Shown here: piece by piece, positions 13,501-23,600 of the stretch
Layout: the number at the start of each line of letters is the position of its first letter
Numbering within the stretch: the stretch's first letter is position 1
Origin: Hydractinia symbiolongicarpus
Taxonomy: Eukaryota; Cnidaria; Hydrozoa; Anthoathecata; Hydractiniidae
Assembly (NCBI RefSeq): GCF_029227915.1
Contig: NC_079886.1
Span: 18,330,501-18,390,500, forward strand
Reading direction: 5' to 3'
DNA length: 60,000 nucleotides
Notes under the pieces: model-generated
The model's database searches: none
What the model was told of the DNA's origin: nothing
Seen by the model: the letters and a program-made list of their open reading frames with translations, nothing else
Translations under genes and position numbers: made by a program

Positions 13501-16500
13501 TGATAAGAATAGGTATCTTACTAGCATACTATAAAGATAATCAAATATGTTACCTCCATGGCGATTTCCTGAAAAATTTCCCCAAGTTACAGAATAACCT
13601 GAAAATAAAAAAAATGATTACATGTAAAAAATAAAGAATGTATTAAGTCTCAAGCAGAAAACTCATAGAACACCAACTAAGAAAACTGCTTGTTTACCTC
13701 AACAAAGAGACCTTCGCCCTGACAAATAAAATCTTACCCATTAGGGTACTAACAGCCTCTTCTTCTGGATTGCCAGTAACAAAATTTTTTCCTTCCAATA
13801 AAATAGAAACACCACCTGTGGAGAATGTAAATTTTTTTTATAATACATTATTAAACAATTTCAACCAAGAGAACAAAGAGTTACAAGAGAAGAAAATTCA
13901 AGTCTGTGATTAATGACAGACTCAAAAACTAATTCTAAAACCCTAAAATCGGGTACGTGGTGGAATACCATGTTGCAAAGAACATAAAATCTAAATATTT
14001 ATCGATTTAAAGCTAAAATACATCTTTTAGGATTATCAGCCTAGGAACAGAATAGCCAAGTTTTCAGTTTACTAACACTGTGTACAGTCTTTCTCAAACT
14101 TTACTACTTATTGTGTGTTAATTTGTTTTTTACCTTTATAGTTAAAAGCCCCAGGTATACCGACAACAAACATATTTCCAACTCGAGATGCAGCTGAATC
14201 GAAACCAGCTTGACAAAACCCATAGCTTCCTTGCTCATCACCTCCTACATAAACAAAAAAGATTTGAAAAAAAAAGTTTTAAAGACACTTACAGAAATAA
14301 TTTTTTTGTTGCTTTTGACTAAGATATTTAGAAAGATAACTTAAGTACTACAAATAAAAATAAGGGAGTTTTATTTTGCCAATTTTACGCAAATGTGTTA
14401 AAAGATGTCTTAAAAAATATATACAAAACAGAACAAACGAAACCAAAAAAACAACTTCAGTTTGATTGGGTATTCTGCTAATGATTCTTTTGATTTTATA
14501 TTTTTTTTCCATTTCTGTGCTCAAAGAAAGTTGAGATGATGAACAGATCAGAATAAAAAATTTTCTTAACCAATCATCTTCCAGAAATCACAATTTTCCG
14601 ATCTGCTTGAACATATTTACTTTTATGTTGTTGAATTCAAAATGTCAACATTTGTTTCAGGGAATTTTATGACTACATAAGTAAAACAAAAAAACATACT
14701 TCTTAAGCATGGTATATTATCATGCAGCACAGTCAAATTCTTGTCTAACACTGCACACATCCCCTTAAACCGCTGATAGGCTCCACCAAGGCGGTGATAC
14801 AATGGTGCGCATGCAAGAGTTCTTTCTGTGGATCCAGAAAGACTTAAACTGAATCCTTTCTCCCCTCCAGTGTAACCTAACAGAAGAGGAAATTTGGCGA
14901 ATTAAAAACATAACAGGCATTTTGCTTTCTTGGAATAAAAACAATGTTGTATAGAAACCTTCACTAAACACTTATTTTACACAAAACTCATGTAATGTTT
15001 CAAGAACAAACGCAGCAAGAACTAATAAAGTGGAGTTGGTTATCTTCCCAATATCAAATAGGCTAACGGTGTCAGATTAGCCTTGATCTTTAGGCTCATT
15101 GACCACCTTGAACTTTATGATCATTCCTACAAAAGCACTGCTTCACTTATCATGACAATCCACACATCCCTTTACTCAGTATATGACATGATCATATTTT
15201 GAAGAATGAAAAGAATTTGTACAGATAGAGTAGTTGGTTAACTAAGTTAACTAAGCTTTTTTCGAGAAAATCAAATTCAGTTTCTCTCAAAAGAAAGCTT
15301 AGTCGAAAACAAATGTTAGAACAAATCCCTAAAATTCAAATTCACCTCATAGCAAACCCCGAATTACAATCAACCAAAAAGCACAAAGTCGGCCTTATTC
15401 TCTTAAATAATATAAGAATTAATTTGGGTGAGTGAGGCCATTCGCGCTCAAAACAAAGGATTCTCCGATATTAAACACGTGACCAAAGAACAACAGAATT
15501 AACCAATCAAAAAGCGCGGTCAGTATTCTGTCCGCAGAAAAATCATTTGAGACCTAGCGTAATTTTTTCCACCTTAACCATTCCGATTTCCTAGTTTAAA
15601 TTTTTATAAATATTTAGTTTTGTTAAAATCTCTTGTAAAAATGGTAAGGCAAAAAAGGACTCACAGTACAATTATTCAACGAAGAACATGCACAACAAAA
15701 ATATACCACAGAAATACCATCAATAAAATGTACGACAATACACAACACAATGCATACCTCGAGATGAATTTAACGAAACTTCTTCACACCGATTTAAATC
15801 ATTGATCTCGCAATGAAACACAGCACCTTCACTGTTTCCTGTGCCATTATAACGAGGAGCAGATGCAACTAACCTAAAAATTATATAGATGATAAAAAAC
15901 AAAGGTATGGTACCTTGACAGACAATGGCTTTACAACCAACAGTACCTTGCAAACTTTTTGCGTGTTTTGTAACTTTTCAGCATTGGTTTTATAATATAC
16001 ATGGGCAGAAAACAGAAAAGTTTAAGGTCGTATTGGACTAAAAAATCAAAATATTTAATTTTCTTTGAAATTAATATCCACATGTTTTTTTTCTTTTCTT
16101 TTTTTTACCCACGCTTTTGTCCCAAATGAAACCTACAAATATTGAGCAAAAATAGGTATTTTTTTATAAGTCCTGAAATGCCTATATAAATTTTATACAG
16201 CCCCTGAGTAATGTTAAATACTATTGTTTTAACAAGTGAAAAAATATCACTAAACCAGTATCATAGGTTACCACGAAGTTATGGTAGTTTAGGAATCTCC
16301 GACGCTGCTTTATTATCTTAATAGTAAAGCCACAGAAAAATCAAAACTACATAAAATGTTGCAATAAGCCAGCATGCTTAAATTGCATAAAAAATATATA
16401 ACAGTCTACTAAAATAGTTGTAATGTTGCTACACATTACAGATTATGCAATAAATACAGTAAGCCTTGTTCAGTAATCTTCGTTTAACTCAGACATATAA

Positions 16501-16895
16501 GTTTAATCTAGTTCCCAGTCCAGTTGACAAGTTGCTGTCCTATTTGGACGTTAAAATATTAGTTTGATAGTCAATAATGTTAAGTGTCTAATACTAGTTA
16601 TATGATTTTATCATTTCTTTGATGTTTTTAGTAAACTGAGAAATTATCTTAGTACCCACAATGAGCTTTTTCATACGCCCTGCAACTAGTTATAAAGTAA
16701 ATGTCTGATCGTTATTAAAAAAACTTACTGATTCTTGCCTTGAGTATATTGCAAAGAAACAGAATAACCAAAGTATGACGTATTAGCGCCATTACCAGAC
16801 AATGTAAATGTCAAAACATTTTTTTGTGTCTCAATATTAAAACCTTTGGCATGAAGTATAAGTGCCAATAACAGCACAACAGTAGACTTGTACAT
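1395..16895 (-). CDS. Integrin alpha subunit, copy A (complete, 31 coding exons)
   Basis: Single-pass membrane receptor subunit that should pair with an integrin beta chain to bind extracellular matrix. Exons in coding order: 16729-16895, 15758-15873, 14700-14876, 14134-14244, 13738-13815, 13554-13598, 12691-12734, 12530-12607, 12143-12195, 11566-11656, 11265-11370, 10767-10864, 10520-10610, 10387-10432, 10114-10224, 9534-9589, 9284-9453, 8719-8838, 8518-8570, 8258-8405, 7875-7967, 7309-7391, 7081-7164, 6617-6719, 6018-6119, 5880-5927, 3956-4045, 3489-3614, 2515-2625, 2100-2225, 1395-1511. Together they total 3042 nt (1013 aa plus stop), the usual length for integrin alphas without an I domain. 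All junctions are GT..AG and phases stay consistent. Domains: signal peptide 1-18, beta-propeller to about 433, thigh to about 586, calf-1 to about 740, calf-2 to about 930, transmembrane 952-974, GFFKR 977-981. No vWA/I domain is inserted between blades 2 and 3. The subclass (RGD- or laminin-binding) cannot be settled by eye. Confidence 0.94.
1585..1885 (+). repeat. Two adjacent copies of the short ACTAGTCG family
   Basis: Copy one (about 1585-1711) carries tatcgcatttcgtgtgtctc and gcgtgacggacagacg. Copy two (about 1711-1885) begins gactagtcgttgccagtgg and ends near gacagacagacgacgg. Both lie in the last intron of integrin alpha A. Confidence 0.65.
2100..2225 (-). CDS. Integrin alpha A, exon 30: transmembrane helix
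   Basis: The exon encodes a short juxtamembrane stretch, then a triple Trp and ILLAIVAALIALAIVCAILY, one uncharged helix at residues 952-974. Its 126-nt length and phase-0 boundaries equal those of the corresponding exon of copy B. Confidence 0.94.
2515..3614 (-). CDS. Integrin alpha A, exons 28-29: light-chain calf-2
   Basis: Exons 3489-3614 and 2515-2625. They begin ACGTSDAPTCK and LPCTVTRI, a cysteine cluster typical of the start of the light chain, then VVLTARIRAERTG and GLVANASIEYGG. Both exons are in phase 0. Intron 28 (2626-3488) carries an unrelated GC-richer repeat at about 2695-3002. Confidence 0.88.
2695..3002. repeat. Probable transposon-derived repeat, class unknown
   Basis: A GC-richer, CpG-containing block in intron 28 of integrin alpha A, bounded by ttaagccgaat at the left and its partial complement attcggcat at the right. 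Repeated gacgat- and cgacgattttt-like phrases occur inside. The open frame within it has no family character. The ends are a short imperfect inverted repeat only. Confidence 0.35.
3956..4045 (-). CDS. Integrin alpha A, exon 27: furin cleavage loop
   Basis: This 30-codon exon encodes a Gly- and Asp-rich loop ending TRRRQRRSID (residues 845-854). R-Q-R-R before Ser852 is a consensus furin site, so the precursor should be cut into disulfide-linked heavy and light chains, as in other I-domain-less integrin alphas. Confidence 0.9.
4141..5415. repeat. 29-bp minisatellite, about 44 copies
   Basis: Head-to-tail array filling most of intron 26 of integrin alpha A. The unit on the plus strand reads roughly cttgctacaagatac followed by aacccagtcttaaa, with common variants (ct/gc, cag/ctg). 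Copies are highly similar and the period stays 29 except for a one-base loss near 5270. On the transcribed (minus) strand each unit carries TATCTTGYAG, a splice-acceptor-like motif. Likely length-polymorphic. Confidence 0.97.
5880..6719 (-). CDS. Integrin alpha A, exons 24-26: calf-2, first half
   Basis: Exons 6617-6719, 6018-6119 and 5880-5927. They encode NVSDIGPEVKYTFT, IYNNGLLDVENL, VDFLYIVDL and the short ANGLRCND exon. These are beta strands of calf-2, with the cysteine expected near the heavy/light-chain loop. The following intron (4046-5879) holds the 29-bp minisatellite. Confidence 0.87.
7081..8570 (-). CDS. Integrin alpha A, exons 19-23: calf-1 domain
   Basis: Exons 8518-8570, 8258-8405, 7875-7967, 7309-7391 and 7081-7164. 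Motifs are CSNAVCKTDL (genu/calf-1 entry), NFGEPAYQAMM (matching the NxGEPAYxA strand) and SSPLKKDAN. The 3' splice site of the 7309-7391 exon is the AG at 7393-7392. A nearer AG at 7376-7375 would put the exon out of frame, so the farther one was chosen by phase. Confidence 0.85.
8719..10224 (-). CDS. Integrin alpha A, exons 15-18: thigh domain
   Basis: Exons 10114-10224, 9534-9589, 9284-9453 and 8719-8838. The thigh begins with RTRAVVSLSDNLE, the stretch that follows the last blade in integrin alphas. The cysteines in SSNCDGPDG, CIRFSV and SSNCSSGLC are placed as for thigh and genu disulfides. Exon lengths 111 and 56 are identical to copy B. Confidence 0.88.
10387..12195 (-). CDS. Integrin alpha A, exons 9-14: cation-binding blades 5-7
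   Basis: Exons 12143-12195, 11566-11656, 11265-11370, 10767-10864, 10520-10610 and 10387-10432. Three calcium loops of the DxDxDxxxD type are present: DLNNDGKDD (residues 285-293), DMNDDKFSD (348-356) and DVDNNQYPD (411-419). Each is followed by an LLVGAP, VAIGAP or IAIGS strand. All three acidic loops look intact, so cation binding on the lower face of the propeller should be kept. Confidence 0.94.
12530..13815 (-). CDS. Integrin alpha A, exons 5-8: propeller blades 3-4
   Basis: Exons 13738-13815, 13554-13598, 12691-12734 and 12530-12607. They encode the GGVSILLEG strand, then GYSVTWGNFSG and DIATGAPRAD, a typical FG-GAP repeat, then VFVMSVKADLTFV. The very short 45- and 44-nt exons have the same sizes as those of copy B. 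Confidence 0.9.
13076..13112. repeat. Perfect 15-bp inverted repeat
   Basis: Arms aaaccaacaggggaa and ttcccctgttggttt surround a 7-base loop within intron 6 of integrin alpha A. This may be a folded-back remnant of a small element or a chance palindrome. The function is unknown. Confidence 0.75.
14134..15873 (-). CDS. Integrin alpha A, exons 2-4: propeller blades 1-3
   Basis: Exons 15758-15873, 14700-14876 and 14134-14244. Visible motifs are LVASAPRYN with GAVFHCE (blade 1), LACAPLYHR with GMCAVLD (blade 2), and YGFCQAGFDSA with FVVGIPGAFNYKG (blade 3). Blades 2 and 3 join directly, so there is no I domain. An RGD triplet falls at residues 154-156 across the exon 3/4 junction; in an alpha subunit this is probably coincidental. 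Confidence 0.92.
15233..15585 (+). repeat. Dispersed repeat, copy 1
   Basis: Contains taactaagcttttttcgag, cagtttctctcaaaagaaag and, about 200 bp on, accaatcaaaaagcgcgg then gcagaaaaatcatttgagac. The same ordered phrases recur at 55920-56285. It lies in intron 2 of integrin alpha A. Confidence 0.65.
16729..16895 (-). CDS. Integrin alpha A, exon 1: start codon and signal peptide
   Basis: The ATG at 16895-16893 opens MYKSTVVLLLALILHAKG, a basic residue followed by a hydrophobic core, then FNIETQ, the usual mature N-terminus of integrin alphas. The exon continues into the first FG-GAP blade (FGYSVSLQ) and ends at CA/GTAAGT in phase 2. No better in-frame start lies upstream. The next upstream signal is a candidate 3' splice site. 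Confidence 0.92.
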
Positions 16896-19800
16896 TTTTT
16901 TTCTTTCTTCAGTATATCAATCTAGAAAATCCTATATAAGAGAAAAAAGACAAACATAATTTTCAGTTTACCATGCTGCGAAAGAAAGAAACAAAAAGCA
17001 CAGTAATCAAAAATAACAACAACATCACCAACAACAACAACCAATCTACTATTTACTCAGTAGACGGCAGTGCCATATCACTCACTCTGAATTTTCAAAT
17101 ATCATAACAAGGAAAAACATTACAAACAACACCTTTTTCCTGTTCAAACTTTCTAACTCTCTTTGCAGGCTTTACAATATTTTAATACACAAAGACATAA
17201 ATATTTTTATTGACTTTCAAGTAGTCATTAAAATATCAAGTGTAAGACTATATGAGGACATAGATCTTTTTCTTTTACTGATATATATCTCATTCTCATA
17301 TTCTACACTGTACAAAGCCGAAGAAAAACACAAACAAAATGTTTGCAGTACAGAGAGTTCGTTTCGTAATATTTATTTCCAGGTTAGAGGAAACCTTAAT
17401 GAAAACAATATAATATGAAAGAAGATGTTGTTGAAATGAAATAGAAATTTAAAACTGCAGTAAGGAAATAAACAAAAACAAATAATCACATACGATGTTT
17501 GACAAAAACATGAAAAAAACATGACAAAAACAAATTGAAAAACACACACACACGAAAAGTCTCAAATACATGCTGATCAACATAAAAATACCTCATGAAA
17601 AAAAAATATTACACAACAGTTCACACAATAGCTAATGGCATTGAAAACTCATTAAATTTTCTTAATTATTTCAAAGCATTCATTAAAAACTGTTTCTTTC
17701 CTTTTGTTGCTATTGTTATGTTAACGACATACTAATCAACTAATGAGCAAATTTGTTTAATGTTACTAATCAAAACTATTTCAAATTATAATAACTCATC
17801 TCCTCATGCACGTTTTAAAGACAGGAACCTATCCTAATTATGTGTAATTATTTGTTTTGCTGTAGAAAGTTTAGAGAAAAAAATTCTTTAGAGTGCAAAT
17901 GGTAATTTATTTATATTATTTCATAGTACGTTCCAAATAAGGAGCAGCTTTGTAATACAATGGACCTTTTAACATCTTGGTTTACTGTATTTAGATGTTC
18001 TAACAATCAATCCTGCTACAGACACGTTGTTATGCTTAAAATGATACATTCCTTCTTTTCGTTGTGCTTAAATTGAATTGAATTTCTTAGAGATAAAACA
18101 AGATAAACAGTTCATATTACAGCTACCTTACATTACTTGTTATAAAATATTTTTTTCCACAAATAGTGTGGGTCCACAAATTATATAATATGGTAACTGA
18201 ACCGAAAAGTCTACAGAACAGAAATGTCTACAGAAAAGACTGATAAAGTGAAGATGAAAAACAATGGTTCTGTAATATCTATAACAACCCAGCAAAGTGG
18301 TTAAAACGTAATGCAGACAAAAAAAATGTTGAAATTAAATATAAAAAATTTAATACAGCACGCATGTCTTCGTCATTGTACTTTCACCAAAACAAATTTA
18401 AAAATAGATAATTTATGAGTTTTTAAGAAATATAACTTCTTAATTTAAAATTCCAGTAAAATGCTTATAATTTTCACTCGATTTTATGCCCTTTTTAATT
18501 AACACTTACATGTGAAGCAATTTTAACACCCAGCCTCTAATTACCACGCCATTTCAATTAATGCTTTCTATTGAAAAGGGTGGTTATTTATTCAGTACTT
18601 TACACATGATACAATGTTATGTTTTCCTCAACTTGCATGCCAAATAAAAAACAGATAAAAAGATGACCCACAAATAGAAAAAGAATGATAACAGCTTCAC
18701 CTAAACTTGTTATTTCTTTATGTGATACAATATTTTAGGCCACCTTTATCCAAAAACTGAAAACTAGTCATGTTTGATAAAAGGAGTAGAGTGCAAGCAA
18801 AAACATGATTATTACAACATTTTTTTTACTGTTTTAAAGCAAGTTCAAACAAGCTGATTATTTTCAAGTGCTTTCTATAATTACAAACACTTTGAGTCTA
18901 CGTGTAATTTTTCTTAAAACAATGAGAACTTTTTGGTTTTAAATACATGAAAAAACCTAGTTTTCGTATAGGTTCATAAATTTTTGGTTACAATTTTTGA
19001 AATTAAGCTAGAAAAGTTTTTTTACTGCTTCTCAAGCATAACAACAGGTTTATCAGCACTTCTTTTTTAAATCACAGAAATTAATATTTGCGTTATACAA
19101 GAAAATGTTTTCACTAAAAATAAATAGTTTTGTGAAGCACTCCATCACACTAAAGGCATAAAATTTTTGATGTATTGCTCAGTGATTTGCGTACTTTAGG
19201 TTTGGTAAAAAAGTGGAAACAAACAATACTAAAATGGATATACTAACCTGATATAATTAGCCATTATGATTTGATTCAGCATGACTTGCTACCACATTTC
19301 CTGCTACTGGCTGATTAATCTCAATAACATGAAGGTTTCCATAATTACTGTCATTTTACTTCATTAGAAGAGTTCGTTACCAACAATAATATACAAAGGA
19401 AATTATATTTCTTTCTCTTCATTGTTATTCTTTTCGAGATGCACAAAATATCAACTAAGCAGTGTTATTAATAGTATATGACATCATTTTCAGTCAATCA
19501 CTCTTTGATCTGTTTGCATCCTTGCATGTTCACCACCTTTCTTCAGACTTGATTAAAAGCAATACTGTGCTATATTTTGTACCAAACTGATCTCTGATGT
19601 AAGAATCAAAATAGACAATGAAACAAAATGAAAGCCTCTCATAAGCAAGCATATATAATTAAAGCATGGTAAAATATGCTTGTCAGGATGCGAGCGCATA
19701 TAAATTTGTAAATATTTGCAAATCGTCTACTTAGAGTAACAAAAATAACTGTAAAATTACTTATTTTTTTCTTACATTATATAAAAATAAAATACAATTA

Positions 19801-20562
19801 AGTAAAAACTAATAATCTGACAAAAAATTTAGCTTGTGGTTATGTCATAATGTAAATTATAAAAAAAGTACCAGTGTGCTAATGCTTCAGGAAACAATTT
19901 AGATAACAACTAACACTACGTATTTCAAACAATTTCTTTACAAAAAAAACCCAGATTATTAATATTTTATTAACCCAGTTCATTTCGAAAAAAGTATATT
20001 ATTTTTTGACAATTAAATCTACTTTTTACCTGAGGACAAAACTCAAGATGGCAAGAAGCACTATCTGCACGAAGTTCTCATTAATTGTCTCTTAACTCTT
20101 AACATTCTAATTTTTCTAGGCAGGCAAACTTGAAATTTCCTAAAATAACAGAAGGAGATTACAGATTATAAATAAATTTTTAGTGAAATTCAATTTATAG
20201 AACAACCTCAAATTTGCAATATCTTAATGATTTCATTTAAAAACGTGATAAGGTCATAATTTATGTACAGAATTTATCCATGAAATTATCTATAATAAAA
20301 AAAGTACAAAAGCAGATATAAAACGACATTCAATGATACAAAAATTGTTAAGAAATATTAACTTAAATATACACAAGATTCAAAAATATCAACAATAAAA
20401 AATACTGATAGAAAAAAAGTATAAACACATTCTCACGCTTGTGCTTCAAAAAATTATTAATATTGATTTATAGTTCCAAAACTTGCAGTTCGTTGCTTTA
20501 TTTAATTGCTTTAAAAACCTGAGGTTAGTAGTGTTAACAACACAATGGATTCAATAAGTATT
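16896..20562. other. Intergenic spacer between integrin copies, with possible 5' UTR exons of copy A
   Basis: About 3.7 kb separates the copy B stop from the copy A start. On the minus strand a good 3' splice site (pyrimidine run, then TATAG) lies at 16933-16932, 36 nt before the copy A ATG, implying an untranslated upstream exon. CAG/GT 5' splice sites on the same strand end possible noncoding exons at 19248 and 20030. The latter has a matching acceptor, giving a candidate exon 20030-20139. The remainder is plain AT-rich DNA with a short AC run near 17548. Confidence 0.35.
20497..20502 (-). terminator. Candidate poly(A) signal, integrin alpha B
   Basis: AATAAA on the minus strand about 60 nt past the copy B stop codon. 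The position is suitable for a short 3' UTR. It is inferred from the hexamer alone. Confidence 0.5.
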
Positions 20563-20667
20563 TTAGTCATCGTCGTCATCATCGTCATCATCATCTGGGT
20601 TAGCATGCTTTTCCTGTTCTGGTCCAGATATTTGTTTTATTTTTCGGTCACGTTTAAAGAAACCAAT
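20563..20667 (-). CDS. Integrin alpha B, exon 31: GFFKR tail ending in ten Asp
   Basis: The exon begins IGFFKRDRKIKQ, runs through SGPEQEKHANP, and ends in ten consecutive aspartates (residues 1010-1019) before TAA at 20565-20563. GFFKR is canonical. The poly-Asp end, encoded by a mixed GAT/GAC triplet repeat, is not a feature I know from other integrin alpha tails. Confidence 0.95.
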   Translation of the reverse strand: MGFFKRDRKIKQISGPEQEKHANPDDDDDDDDDD

Positions 20668-23600
20668 CTAGAGAGGGATAATACAAAAAGGATTATCAAT
20701 TACATTTATTTTACAACTTGCTGGCTGTCTGTCTGTGAGCCAATTAAAATAAACAGGGGTTTGTAATCAAAACTATTATAACCCGTAAATAATAAACACA
20801 ATTGTATTGTAGGTGAGTTTGCACAAAAAGAGATAGTTAAAGTTAACACCATTTCTCAAATTGGTTTTTCATTAACGCAAGAGTTTTTCATTAACGCAAG
20901 AAAGATGAAAAAGTTAAAGTTTTTAATCTCGTAAAACTGACACCAATGTCAAAACAGTTTGGTACATACCTTGTACAACAATGCAGCAGCGATGGCCAAT
21001 ACAATTAGAGCACCAACAACACAAAGCAATATCACCCACCATGAAACACTTTTAGATTCTTCTTCTTTTTTCGAAGGAGACAATTCCAGCTTTATCTAGT
21101 AAAAAAAAATCCAAAAATCTATAACTCCATCAACTGGAAAGTTACTCACCCTTCCTAGAAATAAAACAAACTAATTCTTCTTAAACATATTAAACATATA
21201 CGGAATTTTTTTGTAAAGTCATTTAAATGAAACTTAATTGGAAGTTAACCTGGTGGTAACAAAAACAAGAAAGACAAGGTACTTTAACACCTGAGACCAT
21301 ACCCAATACATTAAGGTTGATCAATCTCACACCTTAATCGACAAGTGTTCAAGTAATCGAAGTAGAAAGGCACATACAAACACATTGTTTTAGATGTTTA
21401 CATGTACGCCTGACTACAAGGGGGCAACTAGTAAAAAGGAAATGCTAGCTTGTGCCAAGTTTAAAATGTAGAGCTACGTTTACAGGAATGAAACCTCATT
21501 ATATAGTCCTTTTAAAAAGTAAAATTAAACCTACCATTGTGTTCATGTTACATCCTTCTTTTTGTACATAGTCTGCTCGATCAGGACCAGTTAATTTTAT
21601 ATTCACCACTGTCTCAATGTTACTTAATGGTAAAGCCATCTAAGATTAAAGAACAAAGTAGAAATAATGTTTATACATTCAAGTTTTTAAGGCTTAGATT
21701 TCAATGGCACTAGTTAATTTTAAATCTAGCAAGTTGGGATTGCTAATAAGAAAAAGTATTTTCTTAATGAAACTCTAGGTGGTGATGAATAGGATTAATC
21801 CATTAATTGAAATTAAAATCAAAACTTCACAGGGGAATACCATAGTCATTTTTTTCTATGTTTCTTATGACAATGTCATTGGAGAGTGAAATAAAAAATT
21901 GAATCGGTATGACATTTTAAAAATCGAATTCAATAAATCTAACTTCTTCATCTCAAAGAATTAAATTGAATTAATTAAATCATGTATCACACAAAAGGAA
22001 AAAAGTGACAATATCATAGGATGTTGTAATACACATGTGTACTGTGTTTTTACACTACATAAATGCAAATTTCGTCCAAAATAAAACCTTAATTGTGAGA
22101 CTTTAAAATTGATTTACAAAGATGAAAAAATGCCCTGTTGTTTCATGTATTCTGCAGGTGACAAGTCAAAGTAAAGTTGCAAACAGAGGAAGCACGCATA
22201 TTTTATTTCAAAAGTGTCAGAAAAACTATGCTTTTTTAAATAATTACATAGAGCCCAATCTATCACTTGAATGTGTTTTTATTGCATTTACTTTGGCTCT
22301 ATACTTTTATTTCCCAGGTGATTAAGACATGGTTTTCAAATTTACAAACATGGCTCCTTAAGTTTTTATATGAAAAATTATAATGTCAAAAATAGCTAAC
22401 AGATTTTAAAAAAATGAGGCCTAGTACATAGTTTTTAGTGTTAGATAACAGAGTCTTAGGCAGAAGAAAATGCATACAACTAGCCTAAAAGATGATGGTT
22501 CTTCATAAAACAAATAAAACAAACGAATTTTACTAGTATATTTTAATCAACTGGTCGAATCCTTAATACAAAATCTGTTCACAGAAATATAACTAGTGGG
22601 ATGTGCAAAGGAATCCTTTAAAACATATAACATGACCTGTGACCTGTGGAATACACCCATTAATGCCCACGATAATAAATTCTTCCGACAAAATAATAAA
22701 CATTGCCATAAATTAAAAGAAATACAGATTTTGACTCTTTAAAAAAAAACCCATTTCTTTAGACATAGTAGATTTTTAGTAGGCAATCACAAGAATCCTA
22801 GGATAACAAAGACACAGGAAGAGTAACATCCTCACCTGTGCTATGTTAGCTTCCCAAAGCCTGGCCATTATGATTATGGTAGCACCTTTTCCCGGATCAA
22901 TGTTGCTTATTTCACAGCTGTATGTTTTGCATTTGCCACTTCGACAATTCTGCAAGAACGAAAGTGTAATTTTATAGTGTTTTGAAAAATTTTGTGTATT
23001 CTCTTTAATAAAAGATTGGAAGAAAACTTACAACAGCACCAGTATCACGTCTATTCCTGGTTTTACCAACAACGGAAGATGGTTGAGAAAATGGTTGGTT
23101 TGGAATCTAAACAAACATGAAAACAACGTAAGATAGTGTTAAGTGTACACGCAACCAACTTTTACCTCCTGGCTTAACACAACAGTTTTAAACAACCTGG
23201 CTTCATTTATTTATTTATTTTAGGTCAGCATTATTGATTACTGTAAATAAAGTAACAGTAAAATATCTTTCAAACCATTATGGAAGATTGAGATATATAA
23301 AAACTCCTTATACAAGTTAAATATGCAATGCAGAATATCTGGACAGGTTATAATTCTCGTTTATGAAAATGCGTTAAACTAAAACAACTTTGTGAGTCCA
23401 TACGACCTTAAAACTAGTGTCGTATTTCAAAGGCTCTAGAATTTGAAAATACGGAAAACAGAAAAACATTACACTGTAGTTCAATGAATTCAACATATCT
23501 TTGCTGCATTGAACACTATCAACCTAAAAGTAGAGAAATAGTGTATTATTTACCTATTTGGAATGAGAGAATTATATGCAAACGTAAACTCACTTCTGTG

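Noticed and set aside
14244-14700. RGD triplet encoded across integrin alpha A exons 3-4
   Set aside because: RGD is a ligand motif recognised by integrins; inside an alpha propeller, followed by an acidic DEQG turn, it is most likely coincidental.
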